64,000 nucleotides of DNA from an uncultured Granulosicoccaceae bacterium (lineage in GTDB: Bacteria > Pseudomonadota > Gammaproteobacteria > Granulosicoccales > Granulosicoccaceae). Every line of letters begins with the position of its first letter. The first letter of the stretch is position 1. The stretch is from positions 62,001 through 126,000 of the forward strand of contig CALGLE010000003.1 of the NCBI GenBank assembly GCA_937930305.1. The letters are read 5' to 3'. The position numbers and the translations under genes were made by a program. This document shows positions 29,316 through 40,219 of the stretch, piece by piece. The notes below the pieces were generated by a model. It did not search any database. It was not told where the DNA came from and saw only the letters and a program-made list of their open reading frames with translations.

Positions 29316-31706
29316 CTAGAAACCCACTGCGGATTTAGTGTCTTGACTCGAATGACCATCAAACCAGCGATCCAGCATGACTTTCACTTGTTCCAAGATC
29401 ACCGGTTTGGTAAGAAAATCATCCATACCTGCTTCAATACATTGCTCTCGATCTCCTACCATAGCGTTGGCGGTGAGTGCAATGATCGGGCAGCGGCAAC
29501 CGCCCTCTTTTTGCTCTAGCTGCCGAATCATGTTGGTGCATTCCAGGCCGTTCACTACTGGCATTGATAAGTCCATCAGTACCAAATCGGGTCGATTGGC
29601 GGCAAAGACATCGAATCCTTCTTGCCCATTTTCACCCATTTCCACGGTGTAGCCTAAGTTCTCCAACATGGTGGTAATGACTAATTGATTCACTAAATTG
29701 TCTTCGACCACCAACACCGTTTTATCCAACGCCGGCACCGCTTTGTCAGCATCATGCAGGGACACAACGTCAGCTGTAGCTTGCGATGCTGAATGATCCG
29801 GATTCGATAAAGTGCTTTGGGTAACAGCCGACTGCAAGCCTTCCCATAAAAATTCGTTACGTACCGGTTTTAATAAGGTGCGATGAAAGTTCAGCGTTGC
29901 AACAGATTCGCCCTGCACGGCCTGATCAACTGATGACAGCAGCAACACCGGAATATGTTTCAAATTGGGATCATTCATAAACTCACGTTTGAGCTCATGT
30001 CCATCCATTCCGGGCATCTGAAAATCAATCACAGCCACATCAATGTGCGGCGGCTCGATGCCTTCACCACGCATTAACGAGATGGCCGCTGACCCACTGT
30101 TGACCACGATTGTGTTCATACCCCACAGTTCACAACGGCGTTCCAGCAGCGTGCAGTTCAACACCAAATCATCCACGATTAACACCGTCATACCAGCTAA
30201 AGACATCCCACTTTGCTGTGCCGAATCGTCTTTATTTTTTTGCACGGTATCGATGGCAAATGTCACATCAAACGAAAATATCGATCCTTTACCCGGCTCT
30301 GATTCTAAGTTAATTCCACTTCCCATTAAACGCGCTAAGCGTGAGGCAATCGCCAGCCCTAAACCGGTTCCATCAAAGCGTCGGTTCGACGCACTATCCA
30401 CTTGTTCAAACATTTGAAACACAGCATCACGCTTGTCTTCAGGAATACCGATGCCGGTATCTTCAACAGCGATATGCAGATGCAATTGATCCCCTACGAC
30501 CTGCCCATCAACGTTGATTGCCACATGCCCAACATCAGTGAACTTGACGGCGTTGCCGGTTAAGTTCGTCATGATCTGTCGTAATCGGTGGTGATCAGCG
30601 ATCACCCACTCGGGCAATTCAGGCGCATAGTTTAAAACCAGCTCAACCCCTTTTGAGTGCGCTCGGATGGAGAGCAGCGCCGCAATATCATCAAGCATTT
30701 TGCGCAAATTAAAGGCTTCGGCTGCCAACTCCATTTTGCCTGCTTCTACTTTAGAAAAATCCAAAATGTCGTTGATTAGTGAGAGCAGTGATTGAGCGCT
30801 GGAGGCAACCGTATTGGCATACATGCGCTGATCACTGTCTAAAGATGTCTCTAACAGTAAGTCAGCCATGCCAATCACACCGTTCATGGGGGTGCGAATT
30901 TCATGGCTCATGTTAGCGAGAAATTCAGATTTTGCGCGATTGGACGCCTCGGCTTGATCTCGCGAGGCTTCCAGTTCTGCCTCCCGTTCTGCCAATTTAA
31001 CTTCTTGACGTTTTAATTCGGTAATGTCTGTGCGAAGGTCAACAACATAATCCCCTGGCAACGTTGCCAGCAACACTTGCATGTATCGATGGTTAGACAC
31101 ATCGGTACTGCTCAGATCCGTACTTTCGTGAGTTTCAGCGACCATTGGCTCGCCGCTTTTTATGGCTTCCAGTCTTCGAGCTCGAAGACGCTGAATCCAA
31201 TGTTGGGCTTCTTCTGAATCGTGGGTTTCAAAGCGGCGCATAGCCGCGTAGTTCAGCGTATCCGCGAGGGTACGCCCGGGCCACAAAGCCTCACCGCGTC
31301 TTTTGTGATATTCAGATGCGGCCCGATTGTATTGCACAACCTGTTCGTTTTTGTCGTAAATCGTTAGGTAGGCATCGACCACATTCAAAGCGCCACGTTG
31401 CAATGTGGCACGACGAAACAGCCGCCGCAAATAAAACGCCAAGGCTAGACCATAACCAAACACCACAATGGCCCCGCACACCGCAGACCAGAAGGCGGCT
31501 TTGGGCGGCACATCAAGCAGCCACACGGCAGCCAAATAAACCGCGAGTGCGCAGGAGAACGAAATGACGTAAGGCCCGGCAAAAACCACGGTATTCTCGT
31601 GGCGTTCCATAAAGCGCTGGAAGCGCCGCCACGCACTGGCTTTCCCAGCTGCGGGCACACCTTCGTCGTTCGCGTTACTTTTTGCTGATGAATCTAATTC
31701 GGACAT
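29316..31706 (-). CDS. Hybrid sensor histidine kinase with two receiver domains
   Basis: 796-residue inner-membrane signalling protein. Domains: two transmembrane helices with almost no periplasmic loop between them (about 38-64 and 70-93), a PAS-like domain (about 105-225), a short coiled coil (232-258), HisKA with phospho-acceptor His268 ('[15 protein letters not shown]'), an HATPase domain with N, G1 ('[13 protein letters not shown]') and G2 ('[19 protein letters not shown]') boxes, then two receivers, each with its Asp ('[11 protein letters not shown]', '[11 protein letters not shown]') and Lys. No Hpt domain is fused, so a separate phosphotransfer protein is needed. Signal and target unknown. 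Neighbouring genes are tRNAs. Confidence 0.92.
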   Translation of the reverse strand: MSELDSSAKSNANDEGVPAAGKASAWRRFQRFMERHENTVVFAGPYVISFSCALAVYLAAVWLLDVPPKAAFWSAVCGAIVVFGYGLALAFYLRRLFRRATLQRGALNVVDAYLTIYDKNEQVVQYNRAASEYHKRRGEALWPGRTLADTLNYAAMRRFETHDSEEAQHWIQRLRARRLEAIKSGEPMVAETHESTDLSSTDVSNHRYMQVLLATLPGDYVVDLRTDITELKRQEVKLAEREAELEASRDQAEASNRAKSEFLANMSHEIRTPMNGVIGMADLLLETSLDSDQRMYANTVASSAQSLLSLINDILDFSKVEAGKMELAAEAFNLRKMLDDIAALLSIRAHSKGVELVLNYAPELPEWVIADHHRLRQIMTNLTGNAVKFTDVGHVAINVDGQVVGDQLHLHIAVEDTGIGIPEDKRDAVFQMFEQVDSASNRRFDGTGLGLAIASRLARLMGSGINLESEPGKGSIFSFDVTFAIDTVQKNKDDSAQQSGMSLAGMTVLIVDDLVLNCTLLERRCELWGMNTIVVNSGSAAISLMRGEGIEPPHIDVAVIDFQMPGMDGHELKREFMNDPNLKHIPVLLLSSVDQAVQGESVATLNFHRTLLKPVRNEFLWEGLQSAVTQSTLSNPDHSASQATADVVSLHDADKAVPALDKTVLVVEDNLVNQLVITTMLENLGYTVEMGENGQEGFDVFAANRPDLVLMDLSMPVVNGLECTNMIRQLEQKEGGCRCPIIALTANAMVGDREQCIEAGMDDFLTKPVILEQVKVMLDRWFDGHSSQDTKSAVGF

Positions 31707-31881
31707 ACGTCAAGACCGTTGCGATACAGTTGTTAACGGCCCTAATCAGTAAGCAACCATAGCTTGTGTATGGAAATTGTGATGCGCGCACCCATCAATG
31801 TGCATTTAAAGTATTGAAATTGTAGATTTTATCCGCGTAAGCGGCCCAATGGCCTTGTGCGGCTTGGCGCCGGACGGGATG

Positions 31882-31955
31882 CGCGCCTGGCAGGACTCGA
31901 ACCTGCTACCCTCGGCTTAGAAGGCCGATGCTCTATCCGGATGAGCTACAGGCGC
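31882..31955 (-). tRNA. tRNA-Arg(TCT), CCA not encoded
   Basis: 74 nt to the discriminator G. Acceptor GCGCCTG / CAGGCGC, anticodon loop CTTCTAA with TCT, T-loop GTTCGAGTC. After the discriminator the DNA reads CAT, not CCA, so the 3' end must be added by tRNA nucleotidyltransferase, unlike the other six tRNAs here. Confidence 0.94.
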
Positions 31956-32008
31956 ATTGCCGATGTGGAGCCATGTGGAATAGTTAAAACAAGATGCAAG
32001 GTGAATTT

Positions 32009-32085
<77 letters not shown>

Positions 32086-32116
32086 AGTCATCCACCACGC
32101 GTATTGTATAGGAAAT

Positions 32117-32311
32117 TTAACGCGATTCGTCAATCCACGCCATTTGAATTGCTTCCAAGATGCGTTCATTGGAATTTTCAGCGGCGTCATCAAAACCCTC
32201 GATTGCCAAAACCCACGCGTGCATATCGGTATACCGAACGTACTGCGGATCAACGTCTGGATGGTTATCGCACAATTCAATGGCGATATCGAGTGTGTCA
32301 GTCCATTTCAT
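32117..32311 (-). CDS. iscX: Fe-S assembly protein IscX
   Basis: Small acidic 64-residue protein that binds IscS and tunes iron-sulfur assembly, possibly as an iron-dependent regulator. Recognised by 'MKWTDTLDIAIELCDNHPDV', the 'DPQYVRYTDMHAWVLAIEGF' core and the 'EAIQMAWIDE' C-terminal helix, all typical of IscX/YfhJ. Last gene of the isc operon, 20 nt after fdx. Confidence 0.95.
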   Translation of the reverse strand: MKWTDTLDIAIELCDNHPDVDPQYVRYTDMHAWVLAIEGFDDAAENSNERILEAIQMAWIDESR

Positions 32312-32331
32312 ATTGAGGCCTCGCAGTCGCT

Positions 32332-32670
32332 TTAGTGATTTTCCTTCACCATGTTTATGGTGTAACGAGGAATCTCGATTTCAAGATTTTCATCGGCAAC
32401 AATCGCCTGGCAGCTCAAGCGAGAATCAGGATCCAAACCCCACGCTTTATCGAGGAAGTCTTCCTCAAGTTCGTCCGCCTCATCGATCGAGCCCGCACCT
32501 TCTCGCACGTGCACATGACACGTCGTGCAAGCGCATGACTTTTCACAGGCGTGCTCAATGTGTACACCGTTTCTCAATAAGGCATCACAAACAGAAATAC
32601 CTGGATCAACATCGAACGATGTACCGTCTGGACAGTAGTCTGGATGAGGTTGAACTTTGATGGTAGGCAT
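32332..32670 (-). CDS. fdx: ISC-type [2Fe-2S] ferredoxin
   Basis: Electron donor for cluster assembly on IscU. Cluster ligands Cys42, Cys48, Cys51 (C-x5-C-x2-C, 'ACEKSCACTTC') and Cys87 ('RLSCQA') are in adrenodoxin-type spacing. 112 aa from the ATG at 32670, which is 1 nt past the hscA stop with GGAAG upstream; the frame open to 32718 lies inside hscA. Confidence 0.96.
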   Translation of the reverse strand: MPTIKVQPHPDYCPDGTSFDVDPGISVCDALLRNGVHIEHACEKSCACTTCHVHVREGAGSIDEADELEEDFLDKAWGLDPDSRLSCQAIVADENLEIEIPRYTINMVKENH

Positions 32671-32671
32671 G

Positions 32672-34573
32672 TCAGGAGTCTTCCGATTCTTCAAGTTGTG
32701 CGGCCACAGCATCCACATGCTGGCCCGCCATAAGTTGTTTTACACTGGCGTTCATGCGCCGCTCGACAAAATCAGCGCTGCCCTTTTCTAGTTGTTCTAC
32801 CGCACTTTTGATGGCGTCGATGTCTTCGCCTTTCGCCGATGCTTTTACCGCATCAATTTTAGAGTCAATGGCGTCTCGTTCTTCTGAAGATAAATGATCA
32901 TCTCCATCGGCCGCCAATGCGCTCGAAATTGCTTCCAACACGCGTTCTGCATCCACGCGTTGTTCTTGCAGTAGCCGTTTTTGCATATCATCCGCGGCGT
33001 AGTCCATGGAATCTTTCAGCATGGTTTCGATGTCCCCATCGCTTAAACCATAACTGGGTTTCACATCGATACTGGCCAACACACCGCTTTCTTTTTCCAT
33101 GGCGCTTACGGTTAATAATCCATCTGCATCCACTTGAAACAATACCTGAATTCGCACCGCACCCGCCACTCGTGGCGGTATGCCAGTCAATTCAAATCTT
33201 GCTAGCGAGCGGCAATCAGCAACCAGCTCTCTTTCTCCTTGCACAACATGCAAGGCAAGCGCGGTTTGACCGTCTTTATAGGTGGTGAATTCTTGCGCCC
33301 GAGCAATCGGTATGGTGGTGTTGCGTGGCACAATTTTCTCAGCCAATCCGCCCATGGTCTCTAAACCTAAGGACAGCGGGATAACATCCAATAACAACAA
33401 ATCGGTGTCCGGCTTGTTGCCCGCTAACATGTCCGCTTGAATGGCAGCGCCAATCGCGACAACTTGATCCGGGTCGATATCGGTGAGCACCGCCTGTTCG
33501 AAAAATTCACTCACTGAATCTCGTACCAAAGGTACTCGAGTTGAGCCACCCACCATCACTACCGCGGAGAGTTCAGATTTTTCAATATCGGCATCGCGAA
33601 GCACACGACGACAGGGCGATAAGGTTTTCTTCACCAGCGGCAAAATAGCCTGATTTAATTGTTCACGCGTGATGTTGCCTTGCCAACTTTGGTTGCCATC
33701 GATGTCCCAATCCACAGCCACCGTATCATCGGCGCTTAATGCTTCTTTAATAGCGCGCGCCTGCTGCAGAGCACGACGCTGACTGCCGCGATCTTCAATG
33801 TCACTCACACCCGCCTGCTCGCATAACAAAGCCACCAGTGCTTCATCAAAATCATCCCCACCCAAGGCCGTATCCCCTGCGGTGGCCAAGACTTCAAATA
33901 AGCCTTTTTGCATTTTTAATACGGATATATCAAAGGTACCGCCACCCAAGTCGTACACCACCACGGTGCCCGATTCGTCTCTATCTAGCCCGTAGGCAAC
34001 AGCGGCAGCGGTGGGCTCGTTAATCAGGCGCAATACCGAAAGGCCCGCCAAAGTAGCCGCATCTTTTGTGGCCTGACGCTGCGCGTCATCGAAATACGCA
34101 GGCACGGTGATTACCGCACCGACCAGATCGCCACCAACAGAACGCGTGGCGACGTCTTTAAGCGTTTGCAGAATGGCTGAGGACACATCGATCGCCGTTT
34201 TGTTACCAGCTTGAGTGACAAAGGCCGGCATGGCATTGACGGTGGTATCAAACTCATAGTGTCCAGCCAGCCACGTGCCTTCTAAATCAGCCGAGCCTTT
34301 ACCCATCAATCGTTTTGCTGAACGAATGGTGTTTAGAGGATCAACGATGGCTTGCTCTTGTGCCTCTTGGCCGACTGTGACGGATCCATCTTGCGCGTAA
34401 TGCACAACCGACGGGATAGCACTCTGCCCGGCATCGTTTTGCAACACCGTTGGGGTGCCACTTCGAACAGTCGCCACCAGAGAATTCGTGGTGCCCAGGT
34501 CAATACCCACCGCGTCGCGTCGCTGGTGTGGTGCTGGCGCTTGGCCAGGTTCTGAAATTTGTAGTAGGGCCAC
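32672..34573 (-). CDS. hscA: Fe-S chaperone HscA (Hsp70 type)
   Basis: Specialised Hsp70 that, with HscB, releases clusters from IscU by binding its LPPVK loop. Nucleotide-binding domain with '[13 protein letters not shown]', '[20 protein letters not shown]' and '[15 protein letters not shown]'; substrate-binding domain from about 390. The region equivalent to '[18 protein letters not shown]' follows the linker. 633 aa, within 20 residues of E. coli HscA (616). Between hscB and fdx. Confidence 0.96.
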   Translation of the reverse strand: MALLQISEPGQAPAPHQRRDAVGIDLGTTNSLVATVRSGTPTVLQNDAGQSAIPSVVHYAQDGSVTVGQEAQEQAIVDPLNTIRSAKRLMGKGSADLEGTWLAGHYEFDTTVNAMPAFVTQAGNKTAIDVSSAILQTLKDVATRSVGGDLVGAVITVPAYFDDAQRQATKDAATLAGLSVLRLINEPTAAAVAYGLDRDESGTVVVYDLGGGTFDISVLKMQKGLFEVLATAGDTALGGDDFDEALVALLCEQAGVSDIEDRGSQRRALQQARAIKEALSADDTVAVDWDIDGNQSWQGNITREQLNQAILPLVKKTLSPCRRVLRDADIEKSELSAVVMVGGSTRVPLVRDSVSEFFEQAVLTDIDPDQVVAIGAAIQADMLAGNKPDTDLLLLDVIPLSLGLETMGGLAEKIVPRNTTIPIARAQEFTTYKDGQTALALHVVQGERELVADCRSLARFELTGIPPRVAGAVRIQVLFQVDADGLLTVSAMEKESGVLASIDVKPSYGLSDGDIETMLKDSMDYAADDMQKRLLQEQRVDAERVLEAISSALAADGDDHLSSEERDAIDSKIDAVKASAKGEDIDAIKSAVEQLEKGSADFVERRMNASVKQLMAGQHVDAVAAQLEESEDS

Positions 34574-34599
34574 GTCAGTGAATCGGTGTTATCAGTAAG

Positions 34600-35145
34600 T
34601 TATTCATCAAGACTGGCATCCAGCCTGGCTTCGATAGATTTTACTTCACGCTTCAATTTATCGAAAAACTGCCATTCTCTGACGACTGTGCGTGCCGTTG
34701 GCCAGTCTTTCGAATCCGCTGATGCACTAAAGCGCTCGCTGCAGGATTCTATTCCTGCGTTTAATTCCAGTCGTACTTTGTCTAATGCTGAAAACGGATC
34801 CGCCGCCTCAGGCGCATCCCCTATCGCCTCACGCAATTCCATCTGTTGCATCAAAAACATCGGGTCCATTTGCGTATCGGTTTCTTCATCTACGCTGATA
34901 CCGTTAATTCCGAGAAGATAGGTTGCCCGGGATAGCGCTTTTGAGAGATTTTGGTACGCTTCGTTCACCAAACTGGCCGCTTGCATCGACCAGCGTTTCT
35001 CAGTCGCCGTTGCCGAGGCAAATCGATCGGGGTGAAGTTCTCGCTGCAACGACTGAAAGCGCTCAGTTAACTTGGCGTCGTCCACATTGAATGCGACAGG
35101 TAAGTCGAACAATTCAAAATGATTGTTGGAGAAATCAACCGACAT
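34600..35145 (-). CDS. hscB: Fe-S co-chaperone HscB
   Basis: J-domain protein that delivers IscU to HscA and stimulates its ATPase. The J domain occupies about residues 8-75 with the HPD motif at 38-40 ('ELHPDRFASA'); the C-terminal three-helix domain that binds IscU follows. 181 aa. 26 nt before hscA and 30 nt after iscA. Confidence 0.95.
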   Translation of the reverse strand: MSVDFSNNHFELFDLPVAFNVDDAKLTERFQSLQRELHPDRFASATATEKRWSMQAASLVNEAYQNLSKALSRATYLLGINGISVDEETDTQMDPMFLMQQMELREAIGDAPEAADPFSALDKVRLELNAGIESCSERFSASADSKDWPTARTVVREWQFFDKLKREVKSIEARLDASLDE

Positions 35146-35175
35146 CGCAGCACACAGCGTTAGCGCAAAGCCGTT

Positions 35176-35499
35176 TTATATGGTGAACGATTCGCCGCAC
35201 CCACATTCGTCTTTCACGTTGGGGTTACGGAATAAAAACCCTTCATTTAAGCCTTCTTTTTGAAAGTCGAGCTCGGTACCGCTGAGGTACACCAAGCTCT
35301 TCTTATCGATGATGACTTTGATGTCGTGATCTTCAAACACTTCATCGTTTGCCGCTACTTCGTCGGCAAACTCCAATACATAAGCTAAGCCTGAGCAGCC
35401 TGTGGTTCGCACAGCCAAGCGCAAGCCAACACCTTTTCCGCGTTGTTCAAGGTGCCGCCGTACGTGAGCGGCGGCACTGTCAGTCATGGTAATACTCAT
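35176..35499 (-). CDS. iscA: A-type Fe-S carrier IscA
   Basis: Receives or carries clusters to apo-targets. Three invariant cysteines: Cys35 ('TTGCSGLAY'), Cys99 and Cys101 ('DECGCGESF'). 107 aa, identical length to E. coli IscA. Between iscU and hscB. Confidence 0.97.
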   Translation of the reverse strand: MSITMTDSAAAHVRRHLEQRGKGVGLRLAVRTTGCSGLAYVLEFADEVAANDEVFEDHDIKVIIDKKSLVYLSGTELDFQKEGLNEGFLFRNPNVKDECGCGESFTI

Positions 35500-35530
35500 G
35501 GCAATGAAGCTCCTTCTATAGAAGGTGTTT

Positions 35531-35923
35531 TTAGCTAGCCTTAGCAGTTTGCTTAGACTTCAAATCGGCAATTGCCGCAGCGATCGCGTCTTCAGCCAAC
35601 ACTGAGCAGTGAATCTTTACCGGTGGCAAAGCCAACTCTTCAGAGATGTCTTTGTTCTTGATGGCTTCCACTTCTTCCAACGTTTTGCCTTTTACCATTT
35701 CGGTAACCAGCGACGAGGAAGCGATGGCTGAGCCACAACCATAGGTTTTAAATTTTGCATCTTCAATGCGGCCATCGTCGCCGACTTTGATTTGCAAACG
35801 CATCACGTCACCGCAAGCAGGCGCGCCTACCATACCGGTGCCAACACTGGGGTCGTCTTTGTCAAGAACGCCCACATTGCGGGGATTTTCGTAGTGGTCG
35901 AGGACCTTGTCGCTATATGCCAT
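35531..35923 (-). CDS. iscU: Fe-S cluster scaffold IscU
   Basis: Scaffold where [2Fe-2S] clusters are built. Ligands Cys37 ('GAPACGDVM', with Asp39), Cys63 ('[11 protein letters not shown]') and Cys106 ('KIHCSVLA', with His105) plus the HscA recognition loop LPPVK at 99-103 are all present. 130 aa. 47 nt after iscS. Confidence 0.98.
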   Translation of the reverse strand: MAYSDKVLDHYENPRNVGVLDKDDPSVGTGMVGAPACGDVMRLQIKVGDDGRIEDAKFKTYGCGSAIASSSLVTEMVKGKTLEEVEAIKNKDISEELALPPVKIHCSVLAEDAIAAAIADLKSKQTAKAS

Positions 35924-35970
35924 GCCAATTTCTCCGTTGAGAATTCAGGTTCTAAATTCAATGAAAATAC

Positions 35971-37194
35971 TTAGTGATGCGCCCATTCGACCGAGTCAAT
36001 GTCGATGCCTTCTTTGTACATGTCCCAAAGTGGGGACAAATCGCGCAATTTCGAGACCGCGTTCTTAATCAAGTTCACAGTGTAATCGACTTCTTCTTCC
36101 GTGCTGTATCGGCCCAGTGTAAATCGGATAGAACTACTGGCCAATTCATCCGCTCGCCCTAAGGCGCGCAGTACGTAAGAGGGCTCCAAACTGGCACTGG
36201 TACACGCTGAGCCACTGGAAACCGCAATATCTTTAAGGGACATGATGAGGCTTTCACCTTCCACGTAACTGAAACTGATGTTCAAGTTGCCAGGAACCCG
36301 TTGTTCCAAGTCCCCGTTAATGTAAATTTCTTCGAGATCTTTAATGCCATCGAGTAAGCGGTCACGCAGTTTAGACAAACGAGCATTCTCTTCCGCCATC
36401 TCCTCGTGAGCGATGCGAAAAGCTTCACCCATCCCAACGATTTGATGTGTTGCTAACGTGCCTGAACGGAACCCTCGCTCATGCCCACCACCGTGAATTT
36501 GAGCTTCCAAACGAACACGAGGCTTGCGTCGCACGTAGAGTGCGCCGATGCCTTTGGGACCGTACGCTTTGTGTGCACACAATGACATTAAATCGACGTT
36601 CATGTCGTCCACATCAATGGCCACCTTGCCTGGGCTTTGAGCCGCATCAACATGAAAAATCACGCCTTTTTCACGGCAAATAGCGCCCAATGCTTTGAGA
36701 TCTTGAATGACACCAATTTCATTATTCACATGCATGACTGACGCCACGGTGGTGTCATCGCGCAAGGCGGCACGAAACTGATCCAAATCAACCAGACCAT
36801 TTTCTAGAGGATCAAGGTATGTGACTTCAAAGCCTTCACGTTCAAGCTGACGACACGTATCCAACACCGCTTTGTGTTCAGTCTTGACCGTTACAATGTG
36901 CTGGCCTTTCTTCTTGTTGAAGTGAGCAGCACCTTTTATGGCCAAATTGTCTGATTCGGTAGCACCGGATGTCCAGATGATTTCGCGCGGATCAGCACCG
37001 AGCAAAGTGGCGACATGTTGGCGTGCTTCCTCAACCAATTCTTCCGCCTGCCAGCCAAAGCTGTGCGAACGAGACGCTGGGTTGCCGAAGTACCCTTGCT
37101 GGGTTAGGCATTCACCCATTTTTTTCGCCACACGCTCATCCACGGGCGTTGTAGCGGAGTAATCCATGTAAATGGGGATGTTCAATGAACTCAC
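35971..37194 (-). CDS. iscS: Cysteine desulfurase IscS
   Basis: PLP enzyme that supplies persulfide sulfur from cysteine to IscU, tRNA thiolation and other users. The PLP lysine lies in '[19 protein letters not shown]' and the mobile active-site cysteine in '[20 protein letters not shown]'. 407 aa (E. coli 404), including the C-terminal 'WAHH' end typical of IscS. Second gene of the isc operon. Confidence 0.97.
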   Translation of the reverse strand: MSSLNIPIYMDYSATTPVDERVAKKMGECLTQQGYFGNPASRSHSFGWQAEELVEEARQHVATLLGADPREIIWTSGATESDNLAIKGAAHFNKKKGQHIVTVKTEHKAVLDTCRQLEREGFEVTYLDPLENGLVDLDQFRAALRDDTTVASVMHVNNEIGVIQDLKALGAICREKGVIFHVDAAQSPGKVAIDVDDMNVDLMSLCAHKAYGPKGIGALYVRRKPRVRLEAQIHGGGHERGFRSGTLATHQIVGMGEAFRIAHEEMAEENARLSKLRDRLLDGIKDLEEIYINGDLEQRVPGNLNISFSYVEGESLIMSLKDIAVSSGSACTSASLEPSYVLRALGRADELASSSIRFTLGRYSTEEEVDYTVNLIKNAVSKLRDLSPLWDMYKEGIDIDSVEWAHH

Positions 37195-37221
37195 GTTATG
37201 TAGACCTCAGTAGTAATCTGG

Positions 37222-37701
37222 CTAATGCGATACGGCGGCGACCATGGGCGAAGGTTGCCGAACCATCTCTTGAAGCTGCCGTACAGAGACAGTTTTTACG
37301 TTTTCCTGGTGAATCAGATCTTCCAATGACACACCACTCAAAAATTCTTCAATCTGAGCGCTTAAGCCCTCCCATAGATCATGGGTTAAGCACCGACCGT
37401 GACTGTGGCAATTCTCTCGGCCACCACATTGTGTTGCATCAACGGACTCATTCACGGCACCGATGATTTCGGACACAAACACATCCGCTAATGGCTTCGC
37501 AACACGGTACCCACCACCGGGGCCGCGCGTGCTAGAAACCAATTTATTCTTTCTTAATCGAGAGAATAACTGCTCCAAGTAAGACAGGGAAATTCCCTGT
37601 CGCGCAGAAATTTCGGCTAGAGATACCGGTTTATCTTGGGCATGAAGTGCCAAATCAAGCATCGCGGTGACCGCGTATCGCCCCTTTGTTGTTAACTTCA
37701 T
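37222..37701 (-). CDS. iscR: Fe-S cluster regulator IscR
   Basis: Rrf2-family [2Fe-2S] transcription factor that represses its own operon when clusters are plentiful. Winged helix '[20 protein letters not shown]' at the N-terminus; cluster ligands Cys92, Cys98, Cys104 and His107, numbered as in E. coli IscR. 159 aa. A near-consensus type 1 IscR site lies 37-61 bp upstream of its start, so autoregulation is strongly suggested. Confidence 0.97.
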   Translation of the reverse strand: MKLTTKGRYAVTAMLDLALHAQDKPVSLAEISARQGISLSYLEQLFSRLRKNKLVSSTRGPGGGYRVAKPLADVFVSEIIGAVNESVDATQCGGRENCHSHGRCLTHDLWEGLSAQIEEFLSGVSLEDLIHQENVKTVSVRQLQEMVRQPSPMVAAVSH

Positions 37702-37737
37702 GAGAAACCCCTAGCTTCGCCGTGGTCTAAATTTCTC

Positions 37738-37762
37738 ATATCCGACTAAATTAGTCAAGAAT
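37738..37762 (-). promoter_or_regulatory. Type 1 IscR binding site over the iscR promoter
   Basis: The 25-bp minus-strand site ATTCTTGACTAATTTAGTCG + GATAT matches the E. coli type 1 consensus ATASYYGACTRWWWYAGTCRRSTAT at 23 of 25 positions. The embedded TTGACT can serve as the -35 box, so bound holo-IscR would block polymerase directly. Comparison is to the consensus as I know it; no motif scan was run. Confidence 0.82.
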
Positions 37763-37773
37763 TCAAAGCGTCT

Positions 37774-38502
37774 CTAACCGCACCGGGTGTCCAAGCTCTC
37801 ATGAGCGTTTCGCACAGCCTCTAATTCCTCACGCAATCGAGCCACCTCCGCGCGCAGCTCTTCGATCGGATCGGCAATATCGGTGGTATCAGAATCGACC
37901 CCATAGGCTTCGAACACGCTGAGCTGATCGGCTTCCTCACCATCCTGCACCTTGACCAGTTCCAGGCACCGCTGGCTCTCATCTCGGCATCGCACCACTC
38001 GCCCCGGGATGCCGACCACCGTTGCGCCTTCCGGCACGGCCTCAAGCACCACGGCATTAGAGCCAATGCGCGAACCTTCGCCCACAGTGAAGGGGCCTAA
38101 AATTTTAGCGCCTGCACCAATGACAACATCATTACCCACCGTGGGATGGCGCTTCCCAGCGTTAGTGCTTCGACCGCCTAAAGTGACGCCTTGATAAAGC
38201 GTGACATCGTCGCCCACTTCCGCGGTTTCACCGATCACCACACCGGTGCCATGATCAACGAAAAATCTTCGACCAATCACTGCCCCTGGGTGAATTTCGA
38301 TACCGGTGAGCCAGCGAGCAACGTTGCCGAAAAAACGGGCTGGCCAACGTAATCCTTTGCCCCATAACCAATGGTTCATGCGGTGCAAAAGAATGGCGTG
38401 AACGCCGGAATAGCAAGTGAGAACTTCGAAACGGTTACGCGCAGCGGGATCGCGTTCAAAGATGCACGACACATCTTCTTTCATCAATGTCCAAATGCCC
38501 AT
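37774..38502 (-). CDS. cysE: Serine O-acetyltransferase CysE
   Basis: Makes O-acetylserine from serine and acetyl-CoA, the first step of cysteine synthesis. N-terminal helical part starting [11 protein letters not shown], then a left-handed beta helix with '[20 protein letters not shown]', 'GVTLGG' and '[18 protein letters not shown]', carrying the catalytic Asp/His. Length 242 aa with an acidic coiled-coil tail. It is the shorter, iscR-linked type of CysE found next to isc/nif genes in several gammaproteobacteria. The neighbour iscS uses cysteine, so sulfur supply and use are adjacent. Confidence 0.95.
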   Translation of the reverse strand: MGIWTLMKEDVSCIFERDPAARNRFEVLTCYSGVHAILLHRMNHWLWGKGLRWPARFFGNVARWLTGIEIHPGAVIGRRFFVDHGTGVVIGETAEVGDDVTLYQGVTLGGRSTNAGKRHPTVGNDVVIGAGAKILGPFTVGEGSRIGSNAVVLEAVPEGATVVGIPGRVVRCRDESQRCLELVKVQDGEEADQLSVFEAYGVDSDTTDIADPIEELRAEVARLREELEAVRNAHESLDTRCG

Positions 38503-38554
38503 CGTAGTTCACCCCGCGCTATTCGCTATTGCCCGATTTTGCAACATCATAAAC

Positions 38555-39325
38555 CTATTCGCTTGGATCTGGATTTACCTCATTGTCGTGAGCGCCGGAC
38601 ACAGGCCGCTGAACAGAGCTTAAAAACCCGCGCCAGACATTCATTTCAATCTCGTCAGGCCGATTCCGCTCAAAATACTGACGCAGTCGACGCATCAGAT
38701 GCTTAGGGTTGTCCGGGTCCAAGAAACCCGATTGCAACATCACTTGCTGTAAGTGCTCAAACAATCGCTCCATGGCGGCACCGTCGCTGGGCAAAGCCGG
38801 TTTCGCCTCTAGCGTGGTATCCCTGAGTGCGTGCAACCCCGTTGAGCATTCGTAGGCTAATACCTGCACGGCACTGCCTAAATTTAGCGAGCTAAAGTCC
38901 GGGTTTACGGGTATTTGAACCAAGTGAGTGCAGCGATCAAGCTCCTGGTTATTAAGACCCGAACGCTCCCTGCCAAACACCAATGCCACTCGTAAGACGG
39001 ACTCTGCGTTAGCGGCTAGGGTGTTTAGGGTGTCGGCTAATTCACGACTGCTGAGCATGGGTACGGCTAAATTTCTGGGCCTGGCACTGGTTCCGATAAC
39101 CGCATGGCAATCGGCCACGGCCTCTTCCAGACGTTCGTAGCGTTGAGCGGACAACAGCACATCATCGGCACCCGAAGCTCGTGCTTTCGCCTCGTCGGTG
39201 CGATGCGAACAAGTGTCTACCAGTCTTAAGCTGCTGTAGCCCATGGTCTTCATGGCTCGTGCCGCAGCGCCTATATTGCCCGTGTGTGTAGTGCCTATCA
39301 GCACAAAACTTAACTCTACTTTCAT
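38555..39325 (-). CDS. trmJ: tRNA (cytidine/uridine-2'-O-)-methyltransferase TrmJ
   Basis: SPOUT-class enzyme methylating ribose 32 in the tRNA anticodon loop. Motifs: 'FVLIGTTHTGNIGAAARAMK' (motif 1, N-x-G-A-x-R-x-M/A-x-x), 'VFGRERSGLNNQEL' (motif 2) and 'IPVNPDFSSLNLGSAVQVLA' (motif 3, knot). 256 aa. Located between cysE and the divergent suhB, the common suhB-trmJ-cysE-iscR order. Confidence 0.95.
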   Translation of the reverse strand: MKVELSFVLIGTTHTGNIGAAARAMKTMGYSSLRLVDTCSHRTDEAKARASGADDVLLSAQRYERLEEAVADCHAVIGTSARPRNLAVPMLSSRELADTLNTLAANAESVLRVALVFGRERSGLNNQELDRCTHLVQIPVNPDFSSLNLGSAVQVLAYECSTGLHALRDTTLEAKPALPSDGAAMERLFEHLQQVMLQSGFLDPDNPKHLMRRLRQYFERNRPDEIEMNVWRGFLSSVQRPVSGAHDNEVNPDPSE

Positions 39326-39421
39326 GGGGGGAAGTGTAAATCACTCACACAACCTGCTACCCATTTCGGACTACAATCGCTGTCGCACTTCCTTTTATTC
39401 ACCCGGAAACTTTCAAATCCT

Positions 39422-40219
39422 ATGAATCCGATGCTAAACATCGGTGTTCGTGCCGCACGCGCTGCCGGCCGAGTCATCACAAAAAACATGGGTCGTCTAG
39501 ATTCCATCCGGGTCGAAAAAAAAGGCCACAACGATTTTGCGACCGAGGTGGATCGCGCGGCCGAAGCTGAGATTGTAGAAACCTTACTAAAGGCCTACCC
39601 CGATCATGGCGTTTTGGCCGAAGAAAGTGGCCAACTGGGTAACGCCGGCTCCGAATACCAATGGATCGTCGACCCGCTCGATGGCACGATGAACTTCATG
39701 CACGGTCTGCCACACTTCTGTGTATCCATCGCGCTTTATCAAAATAAACGCGCATACCAAGCGGTAATCTATGACCCGGTTCGTCAAGAACTGTTCACAG
39801 GCGGCAAGGGCGAAGGCGCTTATCTAGATGGTCGGCGCATCCGAGTCAGTGGCGCAAGCCAACTGCAAAATGCTTTAGTGAGCACAGAATTTCCTTACCG
39901 AGAAGGCCAAAATTTGGATTTTCAAATGGCCACGCTGCAAGCCCTGTTGGAAAGAACCAGTGGGGTTAGGCGCCAGGGTTCATCCGCGCTTGATTTAGCG
40001 TACATTGCGGCCGGCCGAGTTGATGCTGCCTGGCTAGGCGGTTTAAAACCTTGGGATTCTGCCGCCGGTGCCTTACTGGTGCGTGAAGCCGGTGGTTTGG
40101 TGAATGACTACCAAGGCGGGGACACCTGGTTGGAGTCAGGCGATGTGCTCGCGGGTACGCCCAAGGTTCATCACGCGATGTTACAAACCTTGGGTGAAAT
40201 GCTGCGTAAGCACACTTAA
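39422..40219 (+). CDS. suhB: Inositol-1-monophosphatase family protein SuhB
   Basis: Mg-dependent inositol monophosphatase; in E. coli it also joins the rRNA antitermination complex. Metal ligands: Glu67/Glu68 ('VLAEESG'), Asp84 and Asp87 ('VDPLDGTMNF'), and the C-terminal 'GLKPWDSAAGALLVREAGG'. 265 aa (E. coli 267). Divergent from trmJ (96 bp between) and overlaps the 3' end of secF by 4 nt on the other strand. Confidence 0.95.
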   Translation: MNPMLNIGVRAARAAGRVITKNMGRLDSIRVEKKGHNDFATEVDRAAEAEIVETLLKAYPDHGVLAEESGQLGNAGSEYQWIVDPLDGTMNFMHGLPHFCVSIALYQNKRAYQAVIYDPVRQELFTGGKGEGAYLDGRRIRVSGASQLQNALVSTEFPYREGQNLDFQMATLQALLERTSGVRRQGSSALDLAYIAAGRVDAAWLGGLKPWDSAAGALLVREAGGLVNDYQGGDTWLESGDVLAGTPKVHHAMLQTLGEMLRKHT

